38,749 bases of DNA from Desulfobacterales bacterium (GCA_020348305.1 CP070746.1:1186283-1225031), one strand, 5' to 3'; counted from the stretch's first letter, positions 22,101 to 30,234 are shown. Translations and numbers: made by a program. Notes: generated by a model from the sequence alone, not told the origin.

Positions 22101-23433
22101 GGGCACACAACGCTGTACGCATGCATGCATATTCCTTGGAGCGGTCTGCCAGACGGGGATTGTCATGGGTTTCCGCAAAATGAACCGTAATTCCGTCGCT
22201 GGTTGAAATATTGATCGCCTCGGGCAGATAATTCTCAATCTGATTACGGTCGTAATTTTGAAACAATTCTGAATAAGTCCAGTTTAAATTGGCAAAATTC
22301 AAGAGGTCTCGAGTTACCGAAATTTTTCCGCCAAGCCCCTCCAAAAGAAAAATCGTATCCGGATACTGGTCTCTAACCTTTGCAATGATGTATTTCCAAG
22401 CAGCAAGTGGGATCATGTAGCCCGCATCGCATCGAAATCCATCTACTCCCCTGCGGCACCAGGTGATAAACACACCGGCCATATAGCGCCAGAGATCTTT
22501 GTTTTTGTAGTCTAATTTGGTCAGATCTTCCCAACGTACACCCCATGCACCGGGTACCTCAATGCGGCCTTCAGGTCCCCGCACCAGCCAATTTGGGTGG
22601 GTTTCGTGAAGGCTGGCGGCCCAACCCGTATGGTTAATTGCAATGTCAATTAAAATTTTTCCGGCGTGCTGATGAACGGCATCCACCAGTTCAATAAACT
22701 GCTCCAGAGGTGTTGCGTGAGAATCGAATACGGCCAGTGCCGGGTCAACCGCCGTGAAACTCAGCGCAGCGTAAGGGCTTCCGAATCTTCCCATGCGCCC
22801 GTAAGTGGTTGGTGTGGGATGTATCGGCAAAAGCATAAGAATTCTGCATCCGAGTTCACCGAAAATAAAATCGAGTTCGGCGATCAGATCACGAAAGGTT
22901 CCGGAAGGTGGGATGACAGTATAACCGCTTTGGTCAAGTTTTTCGATGATCACACCCTCAGCGGTTTGAATGGTTTGTTTGCCTGCTTTGTTTGGGCCGA
23001 ATTGCCGTACAAAGCCATTATAGATGATGTTGGCGCAGCAGGCATCTGCGGGATCCACATTGACTGCGATATTGGCGCCTTCCGGCCAGATCGGGTTGGT
23101 TTCACCCTCTTTTAAAAAAAAGCATTTTGCCTCGAAATGCCCAACCTCAATCAGAGGTAGTAATACGTTAAAACGTTGGTCATCTATTCGGTTCATCGGT
23201 ATGTCAAACCAGTCTCTTCCCAGTCGTGTCTCGTCATGCTCCACTTCTCTAATGATTTCTCTGCGGGATATTTTGGCTTGTCCGAGATTGGTTCGAACCC
23301 ATGCAGTTCCACTTTGGGAATATGGCAGAGCGAGAGTCAATGTCAGCGTATCGCCGCGGAATTTTACTAATCGGGTTCCGGGAGCCGGATGTTGTTTCAG
23401 TTTATCGTCGATTTGCATAATTTCTACCGGCAT
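19105..23433 (-). CDS. Large glycogen debranching enzyme: GH13 domain plus GH133 (GDE) domain
   Basis: At 1442 residues this is about twice the size of most bacterial debranching enzymes. Residues about 190-600 are an alpha-amylase-type barrel with a complete triad: D336 (GFRCDAGYM), E365 (FLLEGLGG) and D424 (AETHDNPRL). Residues about 620-950 resemble the bacterial GDE N-terminal beta domain. Residues about 1030-1435 are the amylo-alpha-1,6-glucosidase toroid (AGYPWFLDWGRDALIFARGL with D1076; GNRDTSDAPLWFF; YPIEIVHNGNLLIDPHH; AYHNGTAWTWLLPSFCEA). By analogy with the eukaryotic bifunctional enzyme, the first part would transfer maltosyl or maltotriosyl units and the second hydrolyse the remaining branch glucose. 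This is inferred from the domains. It is the first gene of the glycogen operon, with a promoter candidate at 23475-23503. Confidence 0.88.
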   Translation of the reverse strand: MPVEIMQIDDKLKQHPAPGTRLVKFRGDTLTLTLALPYSQSGTAWVRTNLGQAKISRREIIREVEHDETRLGRDWFDIPMNRIDDQRFNVLLPLIEVGHFEAKCFFLKEGETNPIWPEGANIAVNVDPADACCANIIYNGFVRQFGPNKAGKQTIQTAEGVIIEKLDQSGYTVIPPSGTFRDLIAELDFIFGELGCRILMLLPIHPTPTTYGRMGRFGSPYAALSFTAVDPALAVFDSHATPLEQFIELVDAVHQHAGKILIDIAINHTGWAASLHETHPNWLVRGPEGRIEVPGAWGVRWEDLTKLDYKNKDLWRYMAGVFITWCRRGVDGFRCDAGYMIPLAAWKYIIAKVRDQYPDTIFLLEGLGGKISVTRDLLNFANLNWTYSELFQNYDRNQIENYLPEAINISTSDGITVHFAETHDNPRLADRSKEYACMRTALCALCSHQGAFGFANGVEWLATEKINVHNSPSLNWGAESNQVNHIRRLNQLLKVHPAFHDDTELNMLQQNSGNHIVLLRHHRSSGKKLLVVINLDDQNSTLASWNPATAGFEGHVFTDLLSGAEVTVAVSEKDHTCRLEPGQALCLSADADDLALFQNLSDQHIRLPKRSEIQRLRAKVLEVFAYYNGYRDLGDFDVSQAVQQMKENPRAFCARLNFQSGEPRVTTWQWPRDVRREVMIPPGHFLLIKADCAFRARIADNEKVTGCEDSIPGTDGSYFVLFSPFQPSELGKSYTLKLSVYVQKCCEHVDAPLFVLCGADSAKVKRIFWRPELLRKNLLFLATNGRGGMLRAPVSWGELTSRYDGLLAANMSPDYPEDRWIMFTRCRAWLVYQGYSQEINTNCLEAFSVDDNSNGCWQYHIPAGQGENVLITAKIEMITGENAVRLIFSRHPVKPNRAMLNDCKPVKLILRPDIENRSFHESTKAYSGPEHQWPESVSVNTSGFSFHPDEKHHLHMEISNGNFVWEPEWHYMVQRSMDTERGMDPNSDLYSPGYFYAYLEGRQEVVLSAAVTAGQKSAISMLPKHGHQSKLFNYETDIRRTPMEILKRSLNHYIVDRGDLKTVIAGYPWFLDWGRDALIFARGLISLKQTACARAILKQFGQFEEQGTLPNMIVGQNAGNRDTSDAPLWFFTVCSDLIRVEGNDSILNTECGDRSIGQILLSIGQSIITGTTNGIRMDPESGLIFSPAHFSWMDTDHPAGTPRQGYPIEIQALWYAALRILSWIDTVNDRKNWDNLAKLVQTSIWDYFWREDLGYLSDCLHASAGHSAKQALPDDALRPNQLLAITLGAITDTHICRHILAACETLLVPGAIRSLADQPVRYPIEIVHNGNLLIDPHHPYQGKYAGDEDTQRKPAYHNGTAWTWLLPSFCEAWAMVYGEKGKQTAFALLTSSARLLDQDCMDHIPEILDGDYPHSPRGCDAQAWGISELLRVWLIVQSSKHI

Positions 23434-23474
23434 TTCACCTGAATGTATCAGCTTGAATTAAGAAATAGGATAGT

Positions 23475-23503
23475 AGAATACAAAAATTGGCTAGAATATG
23501 CAA
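23475..23503 (-). promoter_or_regulatory. Possible promoter of the glycogen operon
   Basis: On the minus strand TTGCAT (23503-23498) and TATTCT (23480-23475) are 17 bp apart, each with four of six or better consensus matches. They lie about 42 bp before the debranching-enzyme ATG, which has AGGTGA just upstream. Confidence 0.38.
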
Positions 23504-23628
23504 AAGCTTTTGATACGAAGATTTGTTAATTTTTGATTATTTTATTGATCTACAATTTTAGAAGGCAATCGGGCATATTCGAAAATTCAACTTGAAAAAA
23601 AATAAATTATAAGTAAAAGATATTTTTA

Positions 23629-23658
23629 TTGATATTTATAATTTACAATATCGATAAT
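23629..23658 (+). promoter_or_regulatory. Possible promoter for the DUF2914-diadenylate cyclase pair
   Basis: TTGATA (23629-23634, five of six) is followed after 18 bp by GATAAT (23653-23658, five of six). The spacing is acceptable for sigma70 and the element ends about 25 bp before the ATG of the DUF2914 gene. Confidence 0.43.
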
Positions 23659-23683
23659 ATTCCACATTCTAGGACAATTTAAA

Positions 23684-24121
23684 ATGAGACAGAGAATCGT
23701 TATTTTTTTTCTGGTGTTTTGGGGGGGTACCGTTTTTTTGTTACAGCCAGCAGCGTCTCAGGAAAATAAGAATGCAGCCCCGAGTGTATCACCTGAAAGC
23801 TTGAGCCTTTTTCAGGCGGTAATGTGTGAGGAGATATCTGCCAATGCTCCGCAATACCAGACAGTTATATTCTCAGTTGCTAAAGAAAAAGCCATTTGTT
23901 TTACATCGTTTGATACGGTATCGGAGAAAACCTTTATTTACCATAACTGGTTTTACAAAGATATCCCAAGCTCCAGAATACGATTGGTACTCCAGCCGCC
24001 GCGTTGGTCAACGTATAGCAGCATTCAGATTCGAAAAACAGACATCGGCCCTTGGCGGGTAGAAATTACAGATTCAAAAGGAAATATTCTGCATATATTA
24101 AGGTTTAGCATTACGGATTAA
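23684..24121 (+). CDS. Secreted DUF2914-domain protein
   Basis: A 145-residue protein with an N-terminal signal peptide (IVIFFLVFWGGTVFLLQPAASA-like, ending QPAASQ). The C-terminal portion, about residues 62-143, reads as a DUF2914 domain: ICFTSFDTV, the conserved HNWFYKD, WSTYSSIQIR, then GPWRVEITDSKGNIL. Known DUF2914 proteins are small exported proteins of unknown function, often proposed to be beta-sandwich modules that bind other envelope components. The stop is 6 bp before the cyclase gene, so the two are almost certainly one operon. A role in sensing or stabilising the YbbR domains outside the membrane is plausible but only inferred. Confidence 0.78.
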   Translation: MRQRIVIFFLVFWGGTVFLLQPAASQENKNAAPSVSPESLSLFQAVMCEEISANAPQYQTVIFSVAKEKAICFTSFDTVSEKTFIYHNWFYKDIPSSRIRLVLQPPRWSTYSSIQIRKTDIGPWRVEITDSKGNILHILRFSITD

Positions 24122-24127
24122 TTAACT

Positions 24128-25600
24128 ATGGATAGGATTATCTCTTTTTTTTACAGCTTTCGGTGGCAAGATATCCTGGATATCACGGTGACAAGCTATA
24201 TTCTGTTTCGATTTTATATTCTTTTCAGAGGAACCAATGTTTTTCGCATATTGATTGGTATGACGATACTGTGGTTCTTTCAGCGATTCGCTGTATCCTT
24301 AGGGTTGGTTGTGACCAGTTGGGTGGTTCAGGGTGTTGCTGCGGTGGCTGCACTTATAATAATCGTTGTATTTAGAAACGAAATCCGTAGCGTTCTGCAA
24401 GCCAGGAATTTAAAATCCCTTCTTTGGGGATTTTCGTATAAAACAGTTAACACAACCATCGAATTTATCGTGGATAGTGTTTTTAATATGGCGCAGCGCA
24501 AATGTGGCGCTTTGATTGTTTTTCCGGGCAAAGAAGATTTAGAAGAAGAGATCCAGAGAGGAATTCCCTGGAAGGGCGTGATTTCAAATGAGATGATTTC
24601 AAGCATTTTTTGGCCCGACAACCCGGTTCATGATGGGGCCGCTATCATCCGAGGCAATCAAATTATAGAGGTTTGCGCAATTCTTCCGTTGTCTCATCGC
24701 AGCGATCTTCCATCGCATTACGGTACTCGGCACCGAGCTGCCCTGGGGCTGGCGGAGTCCACCGATGCTATGGTTATTGTGGTTTCCGAAGAAAGAGGCG
24801 ATGTACTCGTGGCTAAAGATTCCCATTTGCGTGAGGTAAAACAAAAACGAGGACTTGAGAAAAAATTGCAGGAGCATATGGGATTGGTCCCCAAGAAGAA
24901 ACCTTTTGTTAGAAAGGAATCCTTTGAAACCGTAATGGCAGCGCTTTTATCCATTATTTTTATCACCGGTGTATGGTACAACGTCACCAGCGGAAGGGAT
25001 ACACTGGTTACGCTTCGGATTCCAATCGAATATAAGAATCGAAAACCTGCAATGGAAATTCTGCAGAGATCTGCAAATGCTGTCAGCCTTGATCTTAGTG
25101 GATCAGGGGCACTTATAAAATCGATAAAACCTGATCAAATTCAGGTGAGTTTGGATCTGAACAAAGCTGTTGTGGGCAACAATTCTTATACGGTTACCAG
25201 AGAAAATATTTCATTACCTCCAGGTATATTGTTAAAAAGTGTTTATCCCACAGAGATCAATGTGGAATTAGATGTCACTATTAAAAAGAAATTACCGGTG
25301 CAAGTCGATTGGGTCGGTAAACTACCGGATCATTTAATTCTTGTTGAAGCCCAAATTGATCCACAAACAGTTGAGATCATCGGTGGCAAACGAATACTCG
25401 AAAAAATTTCTACCCTATATACAGAAAAGGTTCCTCTTGATAATTTAAAAGGTAAGGGCAACATTACGGCAAACCTAGCCCTTAACCCCGCTTCCCTAAA
25501 AATTGCTCCCGGCTCTAAAGAAAAAATCACTATAAAATATGAAACGGAAGAAAGATACCCAGAAAGTTCGAAAGAAGCTGCAGGGAAAGGCAGCGAGTGA
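24128..25600 (+). CDS. cdaA: Membrane diadenylate cyclase fused to YbbR domains (CdaA-CdaR fusion)
   Basis: Makes the second messenger c-di-AMP from two ATP. N-terminal membrane helices (about residues 15-82) precede the DAC domain, which has both active-site motifs: H168-D169-G170-A171 in NPVHDGAAII and T200-R201-H202-R203 in YGTRHRAALGLAE. After a basic region comes another membrane helix (about 268-286: TVMAALLSIIFITGVWYNV). YbbR-type beta repeats follow (RIPIEYKNRKP; VSLDLSGSGALIKSIKPDQIQVSLDL; INVELDVTIKKKLPVQVDWVG; DPQTVEIIGGKRIL). In Firmicutes the cyclase CdaA and its YbbR regulator CdaR are separate adjacent genes; here they are one 490-residue chain. The DUF2914 gene is 6 bp upstream. 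The usual glmM neighbour is not present. Confidence 0.92.
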   Translation: MDRIISFFYSFRWQDILDITVTSYILFRFYILFRGTNVFRILIGMTILWFFQRFAVSLGLVVTSWVVQGVAAVAALIIIVVFRNEIRSVLQARNLKSLLWGFSYKTVNTTIEFIVDSVFNMAQRKCGALIVFPGKEDLEEEIQRGIPWKGVISNEMISSIFWPDNPVHDGAAIIRGNQIIEVCAILPLSHRSDLPSHYGTRHRAALGLAESTDAMVIVVSEERGDVLVAKDSHLREVKQKRGLEKKLQEHMGLVPKKKPFVRKESFETVMAALLSIIFITGVWYNVTSGRDTLVTLRIPIEYKNRKPAMEILQRSANAVSLDLSGSGALIKSIKPDQIQVSLDLNKAVVGNNSYTVTRENISLPPGILLKSVYPTEINVELDVTIKKKLPVQVDWVGKLPDHLILVEAQIDPQTVEIIGGKRILEKISTLYTEKVPLDNLKGKGNITANLALNPASLKIAPGSKEKITIKYETEERYPESSKEAAGKGSE

Positions 25601-25663
25601 TGTCGGAAGATGGAACTTACCCTTATAGACTCTCTGATCTTTGCTCTAAGCGCTATGCCAATT

Positions 25664-27067
25664 TTACAAAATCAGGTCCTGATCAATAACCGTTCCCCTC
25701 TTTATTACTGCCTGGGATGTGTTGCTGTTTTTGATCAATACCGATCCTTTAATAATCACGTCATTTTCAAATCGTACGTCACCTTCAATGTTTAGTGATT
25801 CGCAGTCCACCAGTGAAGGAGGCCCCTGATTGAAGCGATCATCCAGATCATCAATTTTCCCGTAGTATAACGGATCGAGTTTAATTATTATTGTATCCGG
25901 TTTTCGATTGGCTTGTCTTTTTGGATTGATTCGCAGATTTTCCTCTTGTGTATACACAAAGCAATCCGAGCGCACCGCCAGTAGATCGTTACACGTTTTT
26001 ACCGGAAAAAAACGAAATCGTGGAACTTTGACAGCGGTAGCACCCTCAAATAGTGAAATTGCTGCACCCATGGCCGTTTCGATCTGGTATACCGGAGGAC
26101 TCGATTTGTCTCGTGGATCTAATGATTTAGGATTTAAAATCAGAGGAAGATGAATGGTCTTTTTTTTATCAAACAGTGTTTTTAGCGCTTTTAAATTAAT
26201 CCAGATATTGTTGGTGTTGAAATACCGATAACGTTGGATATCCTGAAATGCCTCCAGTTCTTCTTCGGGGCACTGGGCAGATTCGCGCAATATAAGCCGT
26301 CCGTTGGAATGCCTGGCTAAATGCCCGCCTTTGACATCGGAAGGTGTTTTTTCCGCCACCTCCATCATAAACGGAAACCCATGCTTGACGAAATAGCCCA
26401 GAAGGGATGCATTCATGCGGGCGCCCAAATTATCCGAATTGGTGATAAACGCGTATACAATTTTATTAGCCAGCAATTCCTGAAGCAATCCACTGGCCCG
26501 CAGGGCCGTGTACACATCACCGTGACCTGGGGGATTCCATTCCAATTTCGGATTTTGGGGCCAACTCACCGGAGCATAATCCTTTTGCAGGATTTTGGGA
26601 AATCGATGCTGAATAAAGGTTAGCGGGAATTTACTGGGGTTCAATTTTTTCAAAGCGGCCAGCGTTTCTTCGTGGGTGTTGAAGCTGTTCATAAATGCCA
26701 GCTGCACCTCACTGTTTTCCGCCTGCCGCAAAATGAGGCTCAAAAACGAGTGACCTTGTTTGACTTCTAACAAAGACTTGGTGCCCATCAACCCCATGCT
26801 GGTACCCAATCCGCCGTTTAAGACAATTCGGATGGCGTATTTAAACGACTGTTTTCCGGCCTCGGCGTAATCAATTAAATTGCCGATCTCCTCAATTTCA
26901 TTTGGAGATACCGGTTGGATATCTTGGTCATATATCAAGCCGGTTTCCCCGGTAATGACCTTTCTATAATAGTAGGAAAACGTATCAATGACCAAAGGAT
27001 GTAACCCTTCGTTTGCCATTTTGGAAACGAAGGCGGGCAGATGATCGGTTTTATCAGGATTTTTCAT
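25664..27067 (-). CDS. UTP--glucose-1-phosphate uridylyltransferase, eukaryotic (UGP) type
   Basis: Forms UDP-glucose from UTP and glucose-1-phosphate. The 467-residue protein shows the UDPGP-family nucleotide loop LNGGLGTSMGLMGTKSLLEV, then NSFNTHEETL, FPKILQKDYAPV, the substrate segment WNPPGHGDVYTAL, the metal-region NSDNLGARM, and KGGHLARH. The C-terminal end is a beta-helical stretch (LNIEGDVRFENDVIIKGSVLIKN). This is the family of eukaryotic UGPases and is unrelated to bacterial GalU. Some relatives act on UDP-N-acetyl-sugars, but the motif set favours glucose. It starts 3 bp after the ilvE stop. It could feed glycogen or envelope polysaccharide synthesis from glucose-1-phosphate, including that released by the nearby phosphorylase. 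Confidence 0.88.
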   Translation of the reverse strand: MKNPDKTDHLPAFVSKMANEGLHPLVIDTFSYYYRKVITGETGLIYDQDIQPVSPNEIEEIGNLIDYAEAGKQSFKYAIRIVLNGGLGTSMGLMGTKSLLEVKQGHSFLSLILRQAENSEVQLAFMNSFNTHEETLAALKKLNPSKFPLTFIQHRFPKILQKDYAPVSWPQNPKLEWNPPGHGDVYTALRASGLLQELLANKIVYAFITNSDNLGARMNASLLGYFVKHGFPFMMEVAEKTPSDVKGGHLARHSNGRLILRESAQCPEEELEAFQDIQRYRYFNTNNIWINLKALKTLFDKKKTIHLPLILNPKSLDPRDKSSPPVYQIETAMGAAISLFEGATAVKVPRFRFFPVKTCNDLLAVRSDCFVYTQEENLRINPKRQANRKPDTIIIKLDPLYYGKIDDLDDRFNQGPPSLVDCESLNIEGDVRFENDVIIKGSVLIKNSNTSQAVIKRGTVIDQDLIL

Positions 27068-27070
27068 GAT

Positions 27071-28135
27071 TCAACTGACTGGCACAATCCACCCCATGGG
27101 ATCTTCTGCCTTACCATACTGAATGTCGGTAATGGCTTTGTAGTATTTTTTCGCTACCGGACCTACCTGGTTGTCGGCGATGGTAATGACTTTATCACCG
27201 TATTTGATCTGTCCAACCGGTGAGATGACAGCAGCGGTTCCGGCGCCGAAAACTTCTTTCAGTTTGCCGGACGCATGGGCATTCATTAATTCGTCGATGC
27301 TGATTTGTCGTTCCGAAGCTTTTTCACCCCAATGTTTGGCGAGTTCTAAAACTGATTTTCGGGTAATTCCCGGCAGGATGCTTCCGTTTAGCTCGGGGGT
27401 GATAATTTCATCATCGATCACGAAGAATATATTCATGGACCCGACTTCTTCGAGGTATTTTTGTTCGACACCATCCAGCCACAACACTTGAGTATATCCC
27501 GCTTTATGTGCTTCTTCACCCGCCAGAAGGCTGGCGGCATAATTTGCAGGCGTTTTGGCTTCGCCCACGCCGCCTCGCACGGCGCGCACATAGTCTGAAG
27601 TGACTAAAATTTTTACCGGATTGAACCCTTCCGGATAATAGACTCCTACCGGTGAGAGAATTATATAGAAACGATAAGTGTAAGAAGAACGGACCCCTAA
27701 GAATGGATCCATCGCGATGATATTGGGGCGGATGTACAAAGAGGTTTCCGGTGCGCTCGGTACCCAGTCTTGTTCCAGCGCGATGAGCTGTTTCATGGCA
27801 TCCAGGGCAAAGTCTTCATCGACTTCTGGGATGCACAAACGACGACAGGAGCGATTCAATCGCTTGATATTTTCCTGGGGTCTGAACAATTGGATATTGC
27901 CGGATTCCGTTCGGTAAGCCTTGAGTCCCTCAAAGACGGCCTGACCATAATGCAGAAACATGGTGGCCGGGTCCATCTCAAAATGTGCATAAGGTTCGAT
28001 GCGTGGTGAATGCCATCCCTTCTCAGTGTCGTAATCCATGTTAAACATGTGATCGGTAAATAAGGTTCCAAAACCTAGATTGGCATCATCCGGCTTTGAT
28101 TTTAATTTCTCAGCGCGTTTGATTGTCAGTTCCAT
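27071..28135 (-). CDS. ilvE: Branched-chain amino acid aminotransferase
   Basis: Final step of leucine, isoleucine and valine synthesis and first step of their breakdown, using pyridoxal phosphate and glutamate. The 354-residue protein is of the longer BCAT type: LHYGQAVFEGLKAYR, RLNRSCRRLCIP, SLYIRPNIIAMDPFLGV, the cofactor-lysine region VGEAKTPANYAASL, WLDGVEQKYLEEVGSMNIFFV and the late GTAAVISPVG loop. The ATG at 28135 follows AAGGAGGAAACA, a near-perfect ribosome site. It lies 154 bp after the DapA-family gene on the same strand and 3 bp before the UDP-glucose pyrophosphorylase gene. Confidence 0.95.
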   Translation of the reverse strand: MELTIKRAEKLKSKPDDANLGFGTLFTDHMFNMDYDTEKGWHSPRIEPYAHFEMDPATMFLHYGQAVFEGLKAYRTESGNIQLFRPQENIKRLNRSCRRLCIPEVDEDFALDAMKQLIALEQDWVPSAPETSLYIRPNIIAMDPFLGVRSSYTYRFYIILSPVGVYYPEGFNPVKILVTSDYVRAVRGGVGEAKTPANYAASLLAGEEAHKAGYTQVLWLDGVEQKYLEEVGSMNIFFVIDDEIITPELNGSILPGITRKSVLELAKHWGEKASERQISIDELMNAHASGKLKEVFGAGTAAVISPVGQIKYGDKVITIADNQVGPVAKKYYKAITDIQYGKAEDPMGWIVPVS

Positions 28136-28289
28136 TGTTTCCTCCTTGGGGAATAAAAGTTCTTAGAAGATATATTTAACTCATAGTAATAGATTTGTTA
28201 TTTATAGAAGGCGAATTTAAGATACAACAGGAAGCAACCGCTGTAAGTCCAGAAAAAAGCGCGTAACCCTTGATTGGAATCGGTTTAAA

Positions 28290-29324
28290 TTAATATGAGG
28301 AATAATACAGCCCCTCCCAATTTGCCGGATTTTCTAATCGTTCGCCAATATCCACATTGAAGTACTCTGCCACCGGCTGCAAAATTTCAGGGGCGGTGGT
28401 TTGGACTTTGCGCGCAGCTTCTAGAACTTTCTCCACCCCATTTTTTGTCATTTTACCCAGCGGCGGCCTGCACATACCCGATGGCATCCCCAGAATCGAC
28501 ATTAATACTTTATAGGCTAATGGGTTTCTTGCTCTGCAAACAACTTCGCCATAGGGCGTGTTTTCCATTGTTTTTACAGTGACGAGGTTAAAGAGCGGAT
28601 CAAGTTTTTCTGCCAGTGGTTTTGCCTCCGACTCATTTCCTTCGGCAAGCAACTGAACCATTTCCGTCACAGCTCTTGGCACCACATTCGAAGCCACTGA
28701 GATGACCCCGGCTGCCTTAACTTGAGGATCGACCATCATTTCATAGGTCATGCTGTCATCACCAGATAAGATCATAAAATCCGAGCCGCAGCATTCTCGG
28801 GTCCGCCTCATATTTTCAATGTCGGCTGTAGCCTCTTTAACAGTACTAACATTCGGATACGCCTTGAAAAGGAGCGCTAAATCCTCTGGCAACAGCTGGG
28901 CCCCTGTTCTACCGGGAATGACATAAGGGATAATATCCAGATCAGGAAACGCCTTTGCAACCGGTGCAACATATTCCTTACGAATTTCAAGTGAACTGGG
29001 ACCATTGTAATAAGGATCGACCAGCAGCGCAGCATCGACGCCGACCTCGACCGCATGTTTTGTGCCTTCAAGCGTTTCCTTGGTATTGTTGCTACCGGTG
29101 CCCGCAATACAAATACACTTGCCTTTTGCTTTCTTGGCGATGACTTCGGTGACCTTGTTGTGTTCATCCCATGTTAAAACCGGACTTTCACCGGTGGTAC
29201 CGACGGCCAATATGCCGCTAATCCCGTTTATAACCTGAAAGTCCGCGAGTTTTTCGAGACCTTCATAATCGATCTCTTCATTTCTAAACGGTGTTGCAAG
29301 TGCTGTGTAACATCCAGTTTTCAT
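28290..29324 (-). CDS. dapA: DapA-family aldolase (dihydrodipicolinate synthase-like)
   Basis: Predicted to condense pyruvate with aspartate semialdehyde in the lysine/diaminopimelate pathway. Class I aldolase features are visible: the GTTGESPVLTWDEH pyruvate-binding loop, YVIPGRTG with the catalytic tyrosine (usually YNVPGRT) and VKEAT with the Schiff-base lysine. At 344 residues it carries roughly 50 more than E. coli DapA, all at the C-terminus (VQTTAPEILQPVAEYFNVDIGERL). With asparagine replaced by valine in the YNxPGRT motif, another DHDPS/NAL-family substrate is possible. The ATG follows GTAGGAGGTGCCTA, an ideal ribosome site. The neighbouring ilvE gene fits amino-acid synthesis. Confidence 0.82.
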   Translation of the reverse strand: MKTGCYTALATPFRNEEIDYEGLEKLADFQVINGISGILAVGTTGESPVLTWDEHNKVTEVIAKKAKGKCICIAGTGSNNTKETLEGTKHAVEVGVDAALLVDPYYNGPSSLEIRKEYVAPVAKAFPDLDIIPYVIPGRTGAQLLPEDLALLFKAYPNVSTVKEATADIENMRRTRECCGSDFMILSGDDSMTYEMMVDPQVKAAGVISVASNVVPRAVTEMVQLLAEGNESEAKPLAEKLDPLFNLVTVKTMENTPYGEVVCRARNPLAYKVLMSILGMPSGMCRPPLGKMTKNGVEKVLEAARKVQTTAPEILQPVAEYFNVDIGERLENPANWEGLYYSSY

Positions 29325-29610
29325 TAGGCACCTCCTACAATAAAAATCGTTGTGTTGCTTTTAGGAACAGGTAAGTACAGCAAGGATAACATTTTTATAT
29401 AAAAGACGGTAGTTTAAAGCTATTATGATGTCAAGAAAAAATTTTGATTTCATCCGGGCTGCAAATATAAACGAATAATGCTTGGAATATCCGGCTGCAA
29501 CATAATCCAATCAGTATAGAGATTCGTTTTGACAAAACTTATATATGATATTAGTTTGAAATGCGAAGCTGTGAGGGTGAATTTACAAAGCGGTTAAAGG
29601 AATAAATCTC

Positions 29611-30234
29611 ATGACAAAAGCAAAGAATGCAGAGGAATTTATTGCTCAACAACGTCGCGCTATTGCCCAAAACCCGGAGTGTGGCAATTCGCATTACAAT
29701 TTGGCTGTTGCACTCATGGGACAGCAACAATACGATGAAGCCGAGAAGCACTTGTACGAAGCCATTGATTGCAGCCCCGGCTTGGCTGAGGCTTATGTTG
29801 CCCTGGGTGGTATTTGCTTGCAGCGTGGTGATCTTGAAGGTTGTTTGAAGCACAATAGAATGGCTGTTAAGGCCAGGCCTGGATTTTCAGAAGGATGGGG
29901 CAATATCGGATTTATTGAGCTTCAAAGAGGTAATATTGACGAAGCCATAAAAGCGCTTGAAAAAGCCACTACTTTTAATTTTCGATATGTACAGGCCTTA
30001 GCCAATTTAGCCAACGCCTACCTGATGAAAGGTAGAATTGACGACAGCATTGAAGCCAATGTTAAGGCACTTAAGCTCCATCCGGACTTTGCGCCCGCCC
30101 ACAATAACTTGACCATTGCTTATCTTGAAAAAGGGGAATATGATCTGGCTGTCGAGCATTGTGCCAAGGCAGTGGAGCTGGGATATGATGTTGCTCCGCA
30201 GATATTGAAGGAGATTGAGGAGCACACAAAATAG
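29611..30234 (+). CDS. TPR-repeat protein at the head of the dsr region
   Basis: A 207-residue soluble protein made of about five tetratricopeptide repeats, with no signal peptide. The canonical pattern is clear: NSHYNLAVALMGQQQYDEAEKHLYEAIDCSP, then AEAYVALGGICLQRGDLEGC, GWGNIGFIELQRGNIDEAIKALEKAT, ANLANAYLMKGRIDDSIEANVKALKLHP and NNLTIAYLEKGEYDLAVEHCAKAVELG. TPRs bind other proteins rather than catalyse. The ATG is preceded by AAAGGAATAAATCTC. The gene is directly upstream of the unknown gene and dsrAB on the same strand. It may assist assembly or interaction of sulfite-reductase proteins, but this rests on position only. Confidence 0.85.
   Translation: MTKAKNAEEFIAQQRRAIAQNPECGNSHYNLAVALMGQQQYDEAEKHLYEAIDCSPGLAEAYVALGGICLQRGDLEGCLKHNRMAVKARPGFSEGWGNIGFIELQRGNIDEAIKALEKATTFNFRYVQALANLANAYLMKGRIDDSIEANVKALKLHPDFAPAHNNLTIAYLEKGEYDLAVEHCAKAVELGYDVAPQILKEIEEHTK

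Noticed and set aside
23290..23300. GGTTCGAACCC resembling a tRNA T-loop
   Set aside because: It lies inside the debranching-enzyme coding sequence and no acceptor stem or anticodon arm surrounds it.
22666..23461. Long plus-strand frames opposite the debranching gene
   Set aside because: They are antisense shadows of a gene with clear protein motifs and show no family features.
25600..25689. 29-codon frame starting in the cdaA stop (TGATG)
   Set aside because: The overlap looks like coupling, but the product is short and featureless and it runs into the end of the convergent UDP-glucose pyrophosphorylase gene.
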